Below are positions 6,119 through 13,826 of a DNA stretch of 19,617 bases, piece by piece. The notes under the pieces are model-generated. The model did not search any database, had not been told where the DNA came from, and worked only from the letters and a program-made list of their open reading frames with translations. The position numbers and the translations under genes are program-made. This stretch comes from a bacterium. GTDB taxonomy: Bacteria > Verrucomicrobiota > Kiritimatiellia > UBA8416. Position 1 is the stretch's first letter; each line of letters starts with the position of its first letter. The stretch is taken from NCBI GenBank assembly GCA_020048935.1, contig JAIFLS010000010.1, forward strand, positions 1 through 19,617, in the 5' to 3' direction.

Positions 6119-6158
6119 AAACAGAAAGCTGAAAGTTGAAAGCTGAAAGTCGAAAACC
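6119..6158. repeat. GAAAGTCGAAA-type purine-rich repeat, copy 3, at the start of the glycosyltransferase gene
   Basis: Units GAAAGCTGAAAGTTGAAAG and CTGAAAGTCGAAAACC run directly into the glycosyltransferase gene. If translation begins at TTG 6136, the repeat encodes the first residues (KAESRK). Confidence 0.6.
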
Positions 6159-6162
6159 ATGG

Positions 6163-7842
6163 ATGGCTCTGGGTCTGCTGCTGGCGGCTGTCGTGGCCGT
6201 GCTCTACGCGGCGGCTATCGGGTTCGGCGCCCTGAACCAGGATGAAGGCTGGTATCTTTATGCCGGACGGCTGGTCCATGAGGGGCGGCATCCGTTCCGC
6301 GACTTCGCCTCCACGCAGGGACCGGTGATGGCCTACCTGTACAGCCTGGCCTGGCCGCTGGTACGCGTGGCAGGCGTGGCGGGCGGGCGGCTTTTCACGG
6401 CCCTGCTGGGCTCGCTTACAATCGCGCTCACGGCTTGGCTGGCATATCGGATGGCCGATGACGCGGGAATCACCGATGCCGAGCCCCGGGCAGCTGACGG
6501 CGCGGTGGCGGCCCTGCTGGCCGCCGGCCTGCTGGGGCTGAACCTGTATCACGTCTATTTCACCTCCCTGGTCAAGACTTACGGGGCGACCGGGCTGTTG
6601 ACCGTTCTGGGCTTCTGCGGGCTGGCTGGCGCCTTGCGGTGCTCGCGGCACGACGGCCGCGCGAAACGCACGTTCCTGCTGGCGGCACTGTCGGCAGCCG
6701 CTTTCGGCATCGCGGCCGGCACGCGGCTTTCCGCCGGCATCCTGCTGCCGTCGGTCTGGCTCCCGCTAGCCTTCGCCTGCTGGCGGGCGCACGCCGCCGC
6801 ACGCCGCCGCCTGCTTCCGCTGCTGGCCGGTATGCTGGCCGGGGGAACGCTGACACTGGCATTCGTCTACGGACCGTTCCTGCTTGGCTCCCCCGAGGCC
6901 TTGGTCTTCGGCCTGCTCGATTATCATGCCGCACGCGAGGTCGGCAGCACACCCGTCATGCTGGCCTACAAGGCCGGGTTCCTGCTGCGCCTCTGCACGT
7001 CCTATTTCCCGCTTCTGGTTATCGGTGCCCTTGGGCTGGCCGGCTGGCTGCATCAGCGCCGCCATGGCCGCGCAATCACACCGCCCCCCCCCAGCCTGTC
7101 CCTGTTGCTGGGATGCGGACTGGCGGCCGTGACGCTGGTGCATCTGGCGGCTCCATTCCCGTACGACGACTACCAGGTTTTCATCATGCCCTGTGCCGTC
7201 CTGCTTGCCGTGCCCTCCGTTGTCCGCCTGTTGCGCCGCCTGCCGTTGACGGCATCCGGGCGGCTGGCCGTGGTCGCGGGCACGCTGGTGCTGATGCTGG
7301 CGCACAGCCTGTCCTCGCCGCTGCTGCAGACCTGGCTGGTTGATGGTCGCAACCGGATCTGGTGGCCGCTGAAGAGCCGCACGGCCCTGCAGGGGTTGCG
7401 CGAGGCGGCGTCAGCCGTCCAAGCTCTGGGCGGCGAGGCTGGCGGCAAGTTACTGCTCACGCAGGACACCTACCTGGCGGTCGAGGCTGGCTGGCGCGTG
7501 CCAGACGGCATGGAACTCGGCCCGTTCTGTTTCTTTCCCGGACTCGGCGATGAGGAAGCCGCCCGCCTGCATGTGCTGAATGAGACGGGCTATCTGGACC
7601 GGATCGCCAACGGCGGGGCCGATGTCGCCGCCTTCAGCGACTGGGGGCTGGCGATCCGTTCGCCCGGGATCTTGCCGGTGGAGGCAAACCAGATGCGCCG
7701 CCTGGAGCAGGCGTTGCAGGCGCAATACGCCCCCGTCATGCGGATCGAGGGTTTCGGGCAGGGCGAGACGCCGCTGCGTATCATGAGAAGAAATCCAGCA
7801 AGGGGAGGGACGGAGGCTTCGCCGTCCGATATGAGGAACTAA
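6163..7842 (+). CDS. Multi-pass membrane glycosyltransferase, GT39/PMT (ArnT-like) family
   Basis: Proteins of this GT-C fold family transfer sugars from lipid-linked donors on the outer face of the inner membrane. Seen: a first membrane helix, then the catalytic-type loop LNQDEGWYLYAGRLVHEG with the acidic DE pair, RDFASTQGPVMAYLYSL as in the PMT_2 domain, and about ten hydrophobic helices, ending in a soluble C-terminal part of about 150 residues. Length is about 559. ATG 6163 is chosen; TTG 6136 in the same frame adds MKAESRKPW, which would give the positive charges expected before the first helix but is encoded by repeat DNA. A run of nine C at 7084-7092 encodes Pro residues in a loop. 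The acceptor cannot be told. The outer-membrane protein gene starts six bases after the stop and is probably co-transcribed. Confidence 0.8.
   Translation: MALGLLLAAVVAVLYAAAIGFGALNQDEGWYLYAGRLVHEGRHPFRDFASTQGPVMAYLYSLAWPLVRVAGVAGGRLFTALLGSLTIALTAWLAYRMADDAGITDAEPRAADGAVAALLAAGLLGLNLYHVYFTSLVKTYGATGLLTVLGFCGLAGALRCSRHDGRAKRTFLLAALSAAAFGIAAGTRLSAGILLPSVWLPLAFACWRAHAAARRRLLPLLAGMLAGGTLTLAFVYGPFLLGSPEALVFGLLDYHAAREVGSTPVMLAYKAGFLLRLCTSYFPLLVIGALGLAGWLHQRRHGRAITPPPPSLSLLLGCGLAAVTLVHLAAPFPYDDYQVFIMPCAVLLAVPSVVRLLRRLPLTASGRLAVVAGTLVLMLAHSLSSPLLQTWLVDGRNRIWWPLKSRTALQGLREAASAVQALGGEAGGKLLLTQDTYLAVEAGWRVPDGMELGPFCFFPGLGDEEAARLHVLNETGYLDRIANGGADVAAFSDWGLAIRSPGILPVEANQMRRLEQALQAQYAPVMRIEGFGQGETPLRIMRRNPARGGTEASPSDMRN
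7808..7827 (+). other. GC-rich hairpin over the last codons of the glycosyltransferase gene
   Basis: GGACGG (7808-7813) pairs with CCGTCC (7822-7827) around a short loop, about 20 bases before the next start codon. There is no T-run. It could affect translation of the following gene or be another small repeat; both are inference. Confidence 0.35.
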
Positions 7843-7847
7843 TCACC

Positions 7848-9434
7848 ATGAAAAAAGCGATACTGATCGTACTGGGCCTGGCATTGGCGGCAGGCACCCG
7901 GACCTATGGCCAGGCGGCGGATTACGGCCTTGAGGAAACCGAGGTGCGCGAGGCGGCGGAAGCGGGAGGCGATGGTGCCTCCGGTAGCGGCACGGTGGAC
8001 ATGGCTCCTGCACTGATGCCCGGCGGTTCATCCTCGATCGGATCCGCCCGGAGCAACATCCGGGGCGGCGGCCAGTCCGCCATGCTGCGCTACGACCAGC
8101 ACCGCGAGATCACGCCGCCCGAGTACGCGACACTCCGAATCGGCCCGCTTTACTCCAACGTCGGCATATCGCAGAGCGTAGGCTACCGCTACACCCGTCT
8201 CTCCGGCGCGGGCGTGGATTACCTGGAGGGCAGCCGTCGCGGCGACATCAAGGATGACGGCAGCGAGTTCCCGATGGCATCCGGCCTGACGCTCAACAAC
8301 TACATGATCATCACCCGCAAGATCGACCTCGAGGCCAACGTCAGCGTCAACTATTACCACTATCCGATGAAGACACAGGAAGACGAGCTACAGGTCAATC
8401 TCAGTGATGAAGGGATCTTCGCCACCTTCTCCACCCAGTTGCTGGCATCGAGGAACGCCAAGATCCTGCTCTACGACGACATCCTCTATCGCACGGCCTA
8501 CATTGATACGCGCGGTCTAGAGGATCGCTACGGCGGACGCGAGTACGAGAGTCTCAGTAATACCGCCGGGCTGGACTGGGACTGGAAGCCGACCCCGCTC
8601 GACAGTGTTTCCGCCGCCGCCTCGCGGCGCGACACCGTTCCTTTCGATGACGAGTTCGAGCGGCAGAAGGGGTACGTCTACGGCGAAATGCTATCATACC
8701 GTCGCTCGCTTACGCCCTTCATGGCTGTCGGCCTGCTGGGCAATGCCTCGCAGAGCTTTTATGACGTGGAGGACCGGTCGGATGTCTTCCTCTATGGCAT
8801 CAGCGCGTTCACGGGCTTGCGCTTGTCACGCAATCTCACGGGCGACGCCTCGCTGGGCTACCAGTTCTCGACCACCTCGTTAGACGGGGTTGGCGACGAA
8901 CAGGACAACAGCACCATGACGGCCTCGCTGGGACTTAGCCACGAGATATCCGAGGAGCGCAGCCAGCGGGTTGGCTACCAGCGCTCGCTGAGCGAGGCCT
9001 TCGATGGCGGCGTCGATCTCGCCGACACCCTCTCCTACCAATACAGTTGGAGCAGCGGGATTTTCCCCGGCTCGCTATCCTCCTCGTGGTCGCGCTTCGA
9101 CCCGCAGGAGGAAACGCGCAACGGCTATTCAGACTGGACAACGGGGCTCAACGTCCAGCACCAGTTGACGCGGGTGCTGATGCTCTCGCTCGGTGCCACC
9201 TACGCCATGCGCATGAACGAGGACGCCGTCGGCGACGCGGCTGACTCCGGCGAGGCCGACCTGACCAGCGATTACGAGACACTCACGCTGAACGCCAGCA
9301 CAGGATTCCGCGTCACGCGCAATACCCTGTGCTCGCTCTATGCGTCGCACGCGGACCGCACCAGCGACAACGAGGACCTGTCCTACACCCGCGACACCGT
9401 TGGCGTGACCCTGACCTGGGGTCACCAGTTTTAA
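7848..9434 (+). CDS. Outer-membrane beta-barrel protein
   Basis: No named family was recognised. The N-terminus MKKAILIVLGLALAAGTRTYGQA is a clear Sec signal peptide with likely cleavage after about residue 23. A Gly/Ser-rich stretch follows (about 40-75). From about residue 95 to the end, alternating hydrophobic and polar strands rich in Tyr, Ser and Thr are separated by Asp/Gly turns (for example YSNVGISQSVGYRYTRL, LEANVSVNYYHYP, LSLGATYAMRM). The C-terminus GVTLTWGHQF ends in Phe, the usual signature for beta-barrel assembly. Length is 528. ATG 7848 is preceded by GAGGA about 10 bases upstream. Its position behind a membrane glycosyltransferase suggests, without proof, a role in surface polysaccharide. 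The stop overlaps the stop of the convergent peroxiredoxin gene. Confidence 0.75.
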   Translation: MKKAILIVLGLALAAGTRTYGQAADYGLEETEVREAAEAGGDGASGSGTVDMAPALMPGGSSSIGSARSNIRGGGQSAMLRYDQHREITPPEYATLRIGPLYSNVGISQSVGYRYTRLSGAGVDYLEGSRRGDIKDDGSEFPMASGLTLNNYMIITRKIDLEANVSVNYYHYPMKTQEDELQVNLSDEGIFATFSTQLLASRNAKILLYDDILYRTAYIDTRGLEDRYGGREYESLSNTAGLDWDWKPTPLDSVSAAASRRDTVPFDDEFERQKGYVYGEMLSYRRSLTPFMAVGLLGNASQSFYDVEDRSDVFLYGISAFTGLRLSRNLTGDASLGYQFSTTSLDGVGDEQDNSTMTASLGLSHEISEERSQRVGYQRSLSEAFDGGVDLADTLSYQYSWSSGIFPGSLSSSWSRFDPQEETRNGYSDWTTGLNVQHQLTRVLMLSLGATYAMRMNEDAVGDAADSGEADLTSDYETLTLNASTGFRVTRNTLCSLYASHADRTSDNEDLSYTRDTVGVTLTWGHQF

Positions 9435-10162
9435 GATTTCGCCGCGTAGGCCTCGATCTCCTTGAGCCCGCCGATGTGGCGTCCGTCGATGAACGCCTGC
9501 GGCGAGGCCGTCTTGCCGGTGATTGCCTTCAGCGCCAGCACGGTTACATCCTTGCCGATGATGATCTCCTCGAAGCTGATATCCTTCTCGATCAGCAGCT
9601 TCTTGGCGGTCACACAGTGTGAGCAGCCGACCCGCGAGAACAGGACCATAACCTTGGGCGTCTCGCCGGGGCTGATGTAGTTGAGCATCGTTTCCGCATC
9701 GGAGACCTCGAACGGGTCGCCGGGCACATCCGGCTCGATGAACATCTTGTCGATCACGCCATTCTTCACAACCATCGAGTAGCGCCAGGAGCGTGCACCG
9801 AACCCCAGGTCGCTCTTGTCCACGAGCATCCCCATCTTCTCGGTGAACTCGCCGTTGCCGTCCGGCAGCAGCGTGACATGTTCGGCGTCCTGGTCCTTGG
9901 CCCATTCGTTCATCACGAACGTGTCGTTGACCGAGATACAGACGATCTCATCCACGCCCTTTTCCTTGAAGGCGTGCGCAAGCTGATTGTAGCCGGGCAG
10001 GTGACTGGATGAACACGTAGGCGTGAATGCACCGGGCAGCGAGAAGACGATCACCTTGCGCCCGTTGAATATCGCCTTGCTGTCCACATTCACCCACGCA
10101 TCGCCACGCCGCGTACGAAAAGTCACTTCCGGCACCGGCTTTCCCTCTTTGCTCTTGAACAT
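9431..10162 (-). CDS. Hybrid peroxiredoxin-glutaredoxin (Prx5 family fused to Grx)
   Basis: This enzyme class reduces hydrogen peroxide and organic peroxides with electrons from glutathione passed through its own glutaredoxin domain. Seen: a Prx5 domain (about 1-165) with the peroxidatic motif PGAFTPTC (Cys50) and the conserved Trp/Arg region GARSWRYSMVV, then a short link and a Grx domain (about 170-243) with active site C180-S-H-C183, cis-Pro in ASPQAFIDG and the GG motif HIGG. The usual Grx site is CPYC, so CSHC is a variant. The length of 243 matches known hybrids. The start ATG 10162 has AAAGGAG nine bases upstream. It is transcribed divergently from the ABC exporter and convergently with the outer-membrane protein. 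Confidence 0.93.
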   Translation of the reverse strand: MFKSKEGKPVPEVTFRTRRGDAWVNVDSKAIFNGRKVIVFSLPGAFTPTCSSSHLPGYNQLAHAFKEKGVDEIVCISVNDTFVMNEWAKDQDAEHVTLLPDGNGEFTEKMGMLVDKSDLGFGARSWRYSMVVKNGVIDKMFIEPDVPGDPFEVSDAETMLNYISPGETPKVMVLFSRVGCSHCVTAKKLLIEKDISFEEIIIGKDVTVLALKAITGKTASPQAFIDGRHIGGLKEIEAYAAKS

Positions 10163-10326
10163 GATTACTCGCTCCTTTGTTTCAATGATTCAAACTTCAT
10201 GAACCGATTAATCGCCCGAGCCGGGAAATCCTTACAACCTGGAATTTCCATGCCGCTCGTTTTGCGCTTGTTTCCGAATGGCGGTGTGCTAGTTTCCCGG
10301 GACGAAAAGGATAACAGGAAAGCCAT

Positions 10327-12177
10327 ATGACCAAGAAAAGACAGCCTGCCGGGGAAGCACCGGAACTGATTCACCTGGAATACCACAACCAGCGGGCCGC
10401 GGAATCCTATCTTCGCTTCTATCAAGGCTATACGAAAAGACTGCTGCTCTGCATCGTGCTCTACGTGGTGAAGGCGAGTCCGATCTGGGCGATCCCGATT
10501 ATCACCGCCAACATGATCAATGTCCTGACCGACCCGAACCGCGACATATCCGCATCGGTTTTTTTCCAGTTCATCATCGGCAGCATTTTCATCCTGCAGA
10601 ATATCCCCACCCATATCTGGTACATCCGGACGTTCAGCAGGATCAGCCGTGAAGTGGAGCGGAACCTGCGGTCCCAGCTCTGCACGCGGCTGCAGCAGCT
10701 TACCATCCCCTACCATATCAACAACAAGATGGGCGTGCTGCAGATCAAGGTCCTGCGCGATGTCGAGAACGTCGAATCCATGACCCGGATGCTGGTCGAT
10801 ACCCTGCCTCAGATCACGATTTCGCTACTCATGGCGGTGATCGTCACCTCCTTCCGGGCACCGCAATTCCTCTTCTTCTACCTGGTTACGGTGCCGGTGG
10901 CCGTGGTGATCTACCAACTGATCAGCAAACGGATGAGCGCGTACAACAAGGATTTCAGAATCAGCATGGAAGAGATGTCCGGCAAAGTGATCGAGATGCT
11001 CAAGCTCATCCCGGTTACCCGTGCGCATAACGTGGAGCATGACGAGCTGGAGAAGGTCAACCAGAAACTGGAAAAGGTCAAGACGACCGGGTTGCGCCTG
11101 GATTTCCTGAACTCCGTCTATGGCTCGGTCAACTGGGTCGTCTTCATGATGTTCAACCTGATCGCCCTGTTTACCGCCGTCATATTGAGCCACCGCAAGA
11201 TCATCAACGCCGGCGTCGGCGATGTCGTCCTGCTGACCACCTATTTCAACTCGATCACCGGGGCAGTCATGGGCCTGATGAACATATTACCGGGCATTAC
11301 CAAGGGATTGGAATCAGTCAAATCCATCGGCGAGATCCTTGAATGCCCGGACCTGGAGCAGAATACCGGCAAACCGGGGATCGAGGGAATCGAGGGCCGC
11401 TATGTTTTCGACAACGTCTGCTATAGCCATGAGCGCAACGATCACTATGCCGTCAAGGATTTCACGCTCAGCGTCAACCCCGGGGAAACCATTGCCCTGG
11501 TCGGGGCCTCCGGTTCCGGAAAGTCAACCCTGATGCAACTGCTGATCGGTTTTATCCGGCCGCAGAAAGGTTCTATCCGTATTGACGGCCACAATATGAA
11601 CGAGATCGACCTGCGGCCCTACCGACGCTTCATCTCCGTCGTCAGCCAGGAAACGATCCTGTTCGACGGCAGCATCCGGGATAATATCACCTATGGTGCC
11701 AGGAATGTCAGCGATACCCAACTGCTGGCCGCCATCCAAAGTGCCAACCTCACGGATTTCATCGGTGCCCTGCCCGACGGACTGGAGACGCTGGTCAAGG
11801 AAAACGGCGCCCGCTTGTCCGGGGGACAGAAACAGCGCATGGCGATTGCGCGGGCGCTGTTGCGCAATCCCCGCGTCCTGATCCTGGATGAGGCGACCTC
11901 CGCGCTTGATGTGGAATCGGAGGCGCTGATCCAGGATGCCCTCAACCGGCTGATTCACGGACGGACAACCTTTATTGTGGCACATCGTCTCTCGACCATC
12001 CGCCATGCCACGCGGATTGTCGTCATGGACCAGGGCACGATAGCCGAAATCGGCACTCACGAAGAGTTGATGGACCTAAAGGGGATGTATTACCGGATGG
12101 TCATTCTCCAGTCACACGGCATTTCTCCGGACGAAGCCACAGGCGCTGGCCCTGATCTGGTGAGAACGGCAGGATGA
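10327..12177 (+). CDS. ABC exporter half-transporter (fused membrane and ATPase domains)
   Basis: A type I ABC exporter subunit that should work as a dimer in the inner membrane, exporting a lipid, peptide or drug. Seen: six membrane helices in the first 330 residues (about 38-66, 75-100, 158-177, 182-200, 266-288, 300-323), then a nucleotide-binding domain with Walker A GASGSGKST (about 393-401), Q-loop VVSQETILFDGS, signature LSGGQKQR (about 495-502), Walker B VLILDEATSALD and H-loop IVAHRLST. Length 616 is normal for MsbA-like proteins. ATG 10327 has AGGAA six bases upstream. The substrate cannot be inferred. It is followed by, but probably not co-regulated with, the ABC-2 pair, which has its own promoter. 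Confidence 0.9.
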   Translation: MTKKRQPAGEAPELIHLEYHNQRAAESYLRFYQGYTKRLLLCIVLYVVKASPIWAIPIITANMINVLTDPNRDISASVFFQFIIGSIFILQNIPTHIWYIRTFSRISREVERNLRSQLCTRLQQLTIPYHINNKMGVLQIKVLRDVENVESMTRMLVDTLPQITISLLMAVIVTSFRAPQFLFFYLVTVPVAVVIYQLISKRMSAYNKDFRISMEEMSGKVIEMLKLIPVTRAHNVEHDELEKVNQKLEKVKTTGLRLDFLNSVYGSVNWVVFMMFNLIALFTAVILSHRKIINAGVGDVVLLTTYFNSITGAVMGLMNILPGITKGLESVKSIGEILECPDLEQNTGKPGIEGIEGRYVFDNVCYSHERNDHYAVKDFTLSVNPGETIALVGASGSGKSTLMQLLIGFIRPQKGSIRIDGHNMNEIDLRPYRRFISVVSQETILFDGSIRDNITYGARNVSDTQLLAAIQSANLTDFIGALPDGLETLVKENGARLSGGQKQRMAIARALLRNPRVLILDEATSALDVESEALIQDALNRLIHGRTTFIVAHRLSTIRHATRIVVMDQGTIAEIGTHEELMDLKGMYYRMVILQSHGISPDEATGAGPDLVRTAG

Positions 12178-12191
12178 TCCGACCCAACAGC

Positions 12192-12219
12192 TTGCATTTC
12201 ACGGTAAAACCGTTACTAT
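12192..12219 (+). promoter_or_regulatory. Sigma70-like promoter with inverted repeat in the spacer, near-leaderless start
   Basis: TTGCAT (12192-12197) and TACTAT (12214-12219) are separated by 16 bases. The spacer contains the inverted repeat ACGGT AAA ACCGT (12201-12213), placed where a repressor could block the polymerase. The expected transcription start is about 12226, four bases before the ATG at 12230, and no Shine-Dalgarno sequence is present. Prediction by eye only. Confidence 0.4.
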
Positions 12220-12229
12220 GATCCCCTAA

Positions 12230-13003
12230 ATGAACACAGCGGTTGACATTCGAGGGCTCTCGGTCAGGTTTGAGCGGGGCGGTTCTTCCGTCACCGCGCT
12301 AGACCGGCTGGACGCCGTGGTGCCTGAAGGCCATGTGTTCGGCCTGCTGGGTCCCAACGGTGCCGGCAAGACCACCCTGATGCATGTGCTGCTCGGTTTT
12401 CTGCCACCAACCGCCGGACAGGCATCGATCTTCGGCACGGACGTGCGCCGCGCCATCGCCCGGCAGCGGATCGGCTACCTGCCCGAGCATCCCGACACCT
12501 ACCGCTTCCTGACCGCCCGCGAGCTGCTGCACACCGCCGGGAGGCTCTTCGGCCTGCGTGGCCGCGACCTGCGCTCGCGCAGCGACGCGCTGCTCGAGCG
12601 GCTTGACCTGACGGCGGCCGCCGACCGTCTCGCCGGCACGTTCTCGCGCGGTATGCTCCAGCGCATCTGCCTGGCGCAGGCGCTGATCAATGATCCGGAT
12701 CTCGTGATTCTCGACGAGCCGACCGGTGGCATGGATCCCTTCGGCCGCCTGCGGATACGCGAGATGATCGCCGAGCTCAAGGCCCGCGGCAAGACCGTCC
12801 TGCTTTCCTCGCACGAGCTTTCCGAGGTCGAGCTGGTCTGCGACACGATCGCCATTCTCTACAAGGGGAGCGTCATCACCGCCGGGTCCGCCGCCGCGCT
12901 CGTGCCCGCCGGCGAAAGCCTCGAACGCTTCTTCATCCGCACGATCGAGGCGGTGGATGCCGGGGCGGCGGATCACGCCGGGAAAGGAGCCGCCCATGCG
13001 TAA
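12230..13003 (+). CDS. ABC-2-type transporter, ATP-binding protein
   Basis: Cytoplasmic ATPase that drives the membrane protein encoded next to it. Seen: A-loop region, Walker A GPNGAGKTT (about 43-51), Q-loop IGYLPEHPD, signature TFSRGMLQR (the LSGGQ variant of ABC-2/NatA-like ATPases), Walker B LVILDEPTGGMDP and H-loop LLSSHELSEVE. The C-terminal tail after about residue 225 is family-typical. The ATG at 12230 has no ribosome-binding site and lies just behind a predicted promoter, so leaderless initiation is likely. The stop overlaps the permease start by eight bases, implying translational coupling. The substrate is unknown. Confidence 0.88.
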   Translation: MNTAVDIRGLSVRFERGGSSVTALDRLDAVVPEGHVFGLLGPNGAGKTTLMHVLLGFLPPTAGQASIFGTDVRRAIARQRIGYLPEHPDTYRFLTARELLHTAGRLFGLRGRDLRSRSDALLERLDLTAAADRLAGTFSRGMLQRICLAQALINDPDLVILDEPTGGMDPFGRLRIREMIAELKARGKTVLLSSHELSEVELVCDTIAILYKGSVITAGSAAALVPAGESLERFFIRTIEAVDAGAADHAGKGAAHA

Positions 13004-13784
13004 GATCCTCGTGATTGCCGGTATCGTCTGGATGGAGATGTGGCGGCGCAAGACGCTGCATGTGCTCGGTATCCTGTTGGCGGCCACCCTGCTGCTGCTC
13101 TTCTCGATCAACATTTCCGGCCTGGGGCGCATTCCCGGCTACGTCAAGGAGACCGGCCTGCTGCTGACGTGGCTGCTCGGCTGGATCATGGGCATCAATA
13201 TTGCCGTGCGCCAGCTTCCGCAGGAGGAGAAGCGCGGCACGGTGTATGCCATGCTGGCCCGCCCTGTCGGGCGCGGCCAGTTGCTGCTCGGGAAATGGCT
13301 CGGTGCCTGGCTTGCCGCCACCGGCGCAGTCCTGTGCTTCTACGCGCTCAATGTCCTGATCGTCGGCGGTTTCGGCGGGCGGTTCGGCGCCGTGGCGTTG
13401 CTGCAGGCGGTCAGCCTGCACGGGATGCTGCTGGCGATGATCACCGCGCTGGCGGTCGCCCTCTCCGTGCGCCTGACGCAGGAAGCCGCCGCGGCGCTCT
13501 CGTATATCGCCACCGCCGCCATGTTCGCCTTCGTCCCGCGGATCCCCGAATTCGTTGCCGGCGCCGAGGGCTGGCGCCAGACCGCCATGCTGATCCTCTA
13601 CACCGCCATGCCCCATTTCGAGCTTTTCGATATGCGCCCCCGCGTGGTGCATCTGCACGGGCCGATCCGCTGGAGCACATGGGCCCTGATCCTCCTTTAC
13701 GGCGCCATGATCACCACGATCCTGCTGACCGCCGCCTGGCTCGCCTTCCGTAACCGCCACTTCTCCAGAACCGCCAAGGACTGA
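12996..13784 (+). CDS. ABC-2-type transporter, membrane permease subunit
   Basis: Inner-membrane partner of the preceding ATPase. The start is ATG 12996, because AAAGGAG sits six bases upstream; the in-frame ATG 12957 lies inside the ATPase gene and would add 13 residues without a site. Protein of 262 residues. Seen: N-terminal coupling helix (RKILVIAGIVWMEMWRRK) and six hydrophobic helices (about 20-42, 50-68, 93-120, 130-152, 158-178, 222-248). The segment LPQEEKRGTVYAMLARPVGRGQLLLGKW is typical of ABC-2 and NosY-like permeases (loop after helix 2). It could export a small molecule or take part in membrane-protein maturation; the sequence does not decide. Confidence 0.85.
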   Translation: MRKILVIAGIVWMEMWRRKTLHVLGILLAATLLLLFSINISGLGRIPGYVKETGLLLTWLLGWIMGINIAVRQLPQEEKRGTVYAMLARPVGRGQLLLGKWLGAWLAATGAVLCFYALNVLIVGGFGGRFGAVALLQAVSLHGMLLAMITALAVALSVRLTQEAAAALSYIATAAMFAFVPRIPEFVAGAEGWRQTAMLILYTAMPHFELFDMRPRVVHLHGPIRWSTWALILLYGAMITTILLTAAWLAFRNRHFSRTAKD

Positions 13785-13826
13785 CCTTCCTCCACAATCC
13801 GTCCGCACCGTGAAACCGAAGACACT

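Larger units (their letters stand above)
5672..6135. other. Intergenic stretch of about 460 bases made of repeats, no convincing gene
   Basis: Short open frames exist here, but they lack ribosome-binding sites, have no recognisable motifs and run across palindromes. The stretch contains purine-rich repeat copy 2, an inverted pair of GTAG hairpins, one further GTAG hairpin, a 91-bp MITE-like element and the start of purine-rich repeat copy 3. It reads as a nest of small non-coding elements between pyrE and the glycosyltransferase gene. Confidence 0.65.

Noticed and set aside
10223..10249. Inverted repeat GGAAATCC ... GGAATTTCC in the divergent gap between the peroxiredoxin and ABC exporter genes
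   Set aside because: The arms differ by an inserted base and no convincing -35/-10 pairs surround it; too weak to call an operator.
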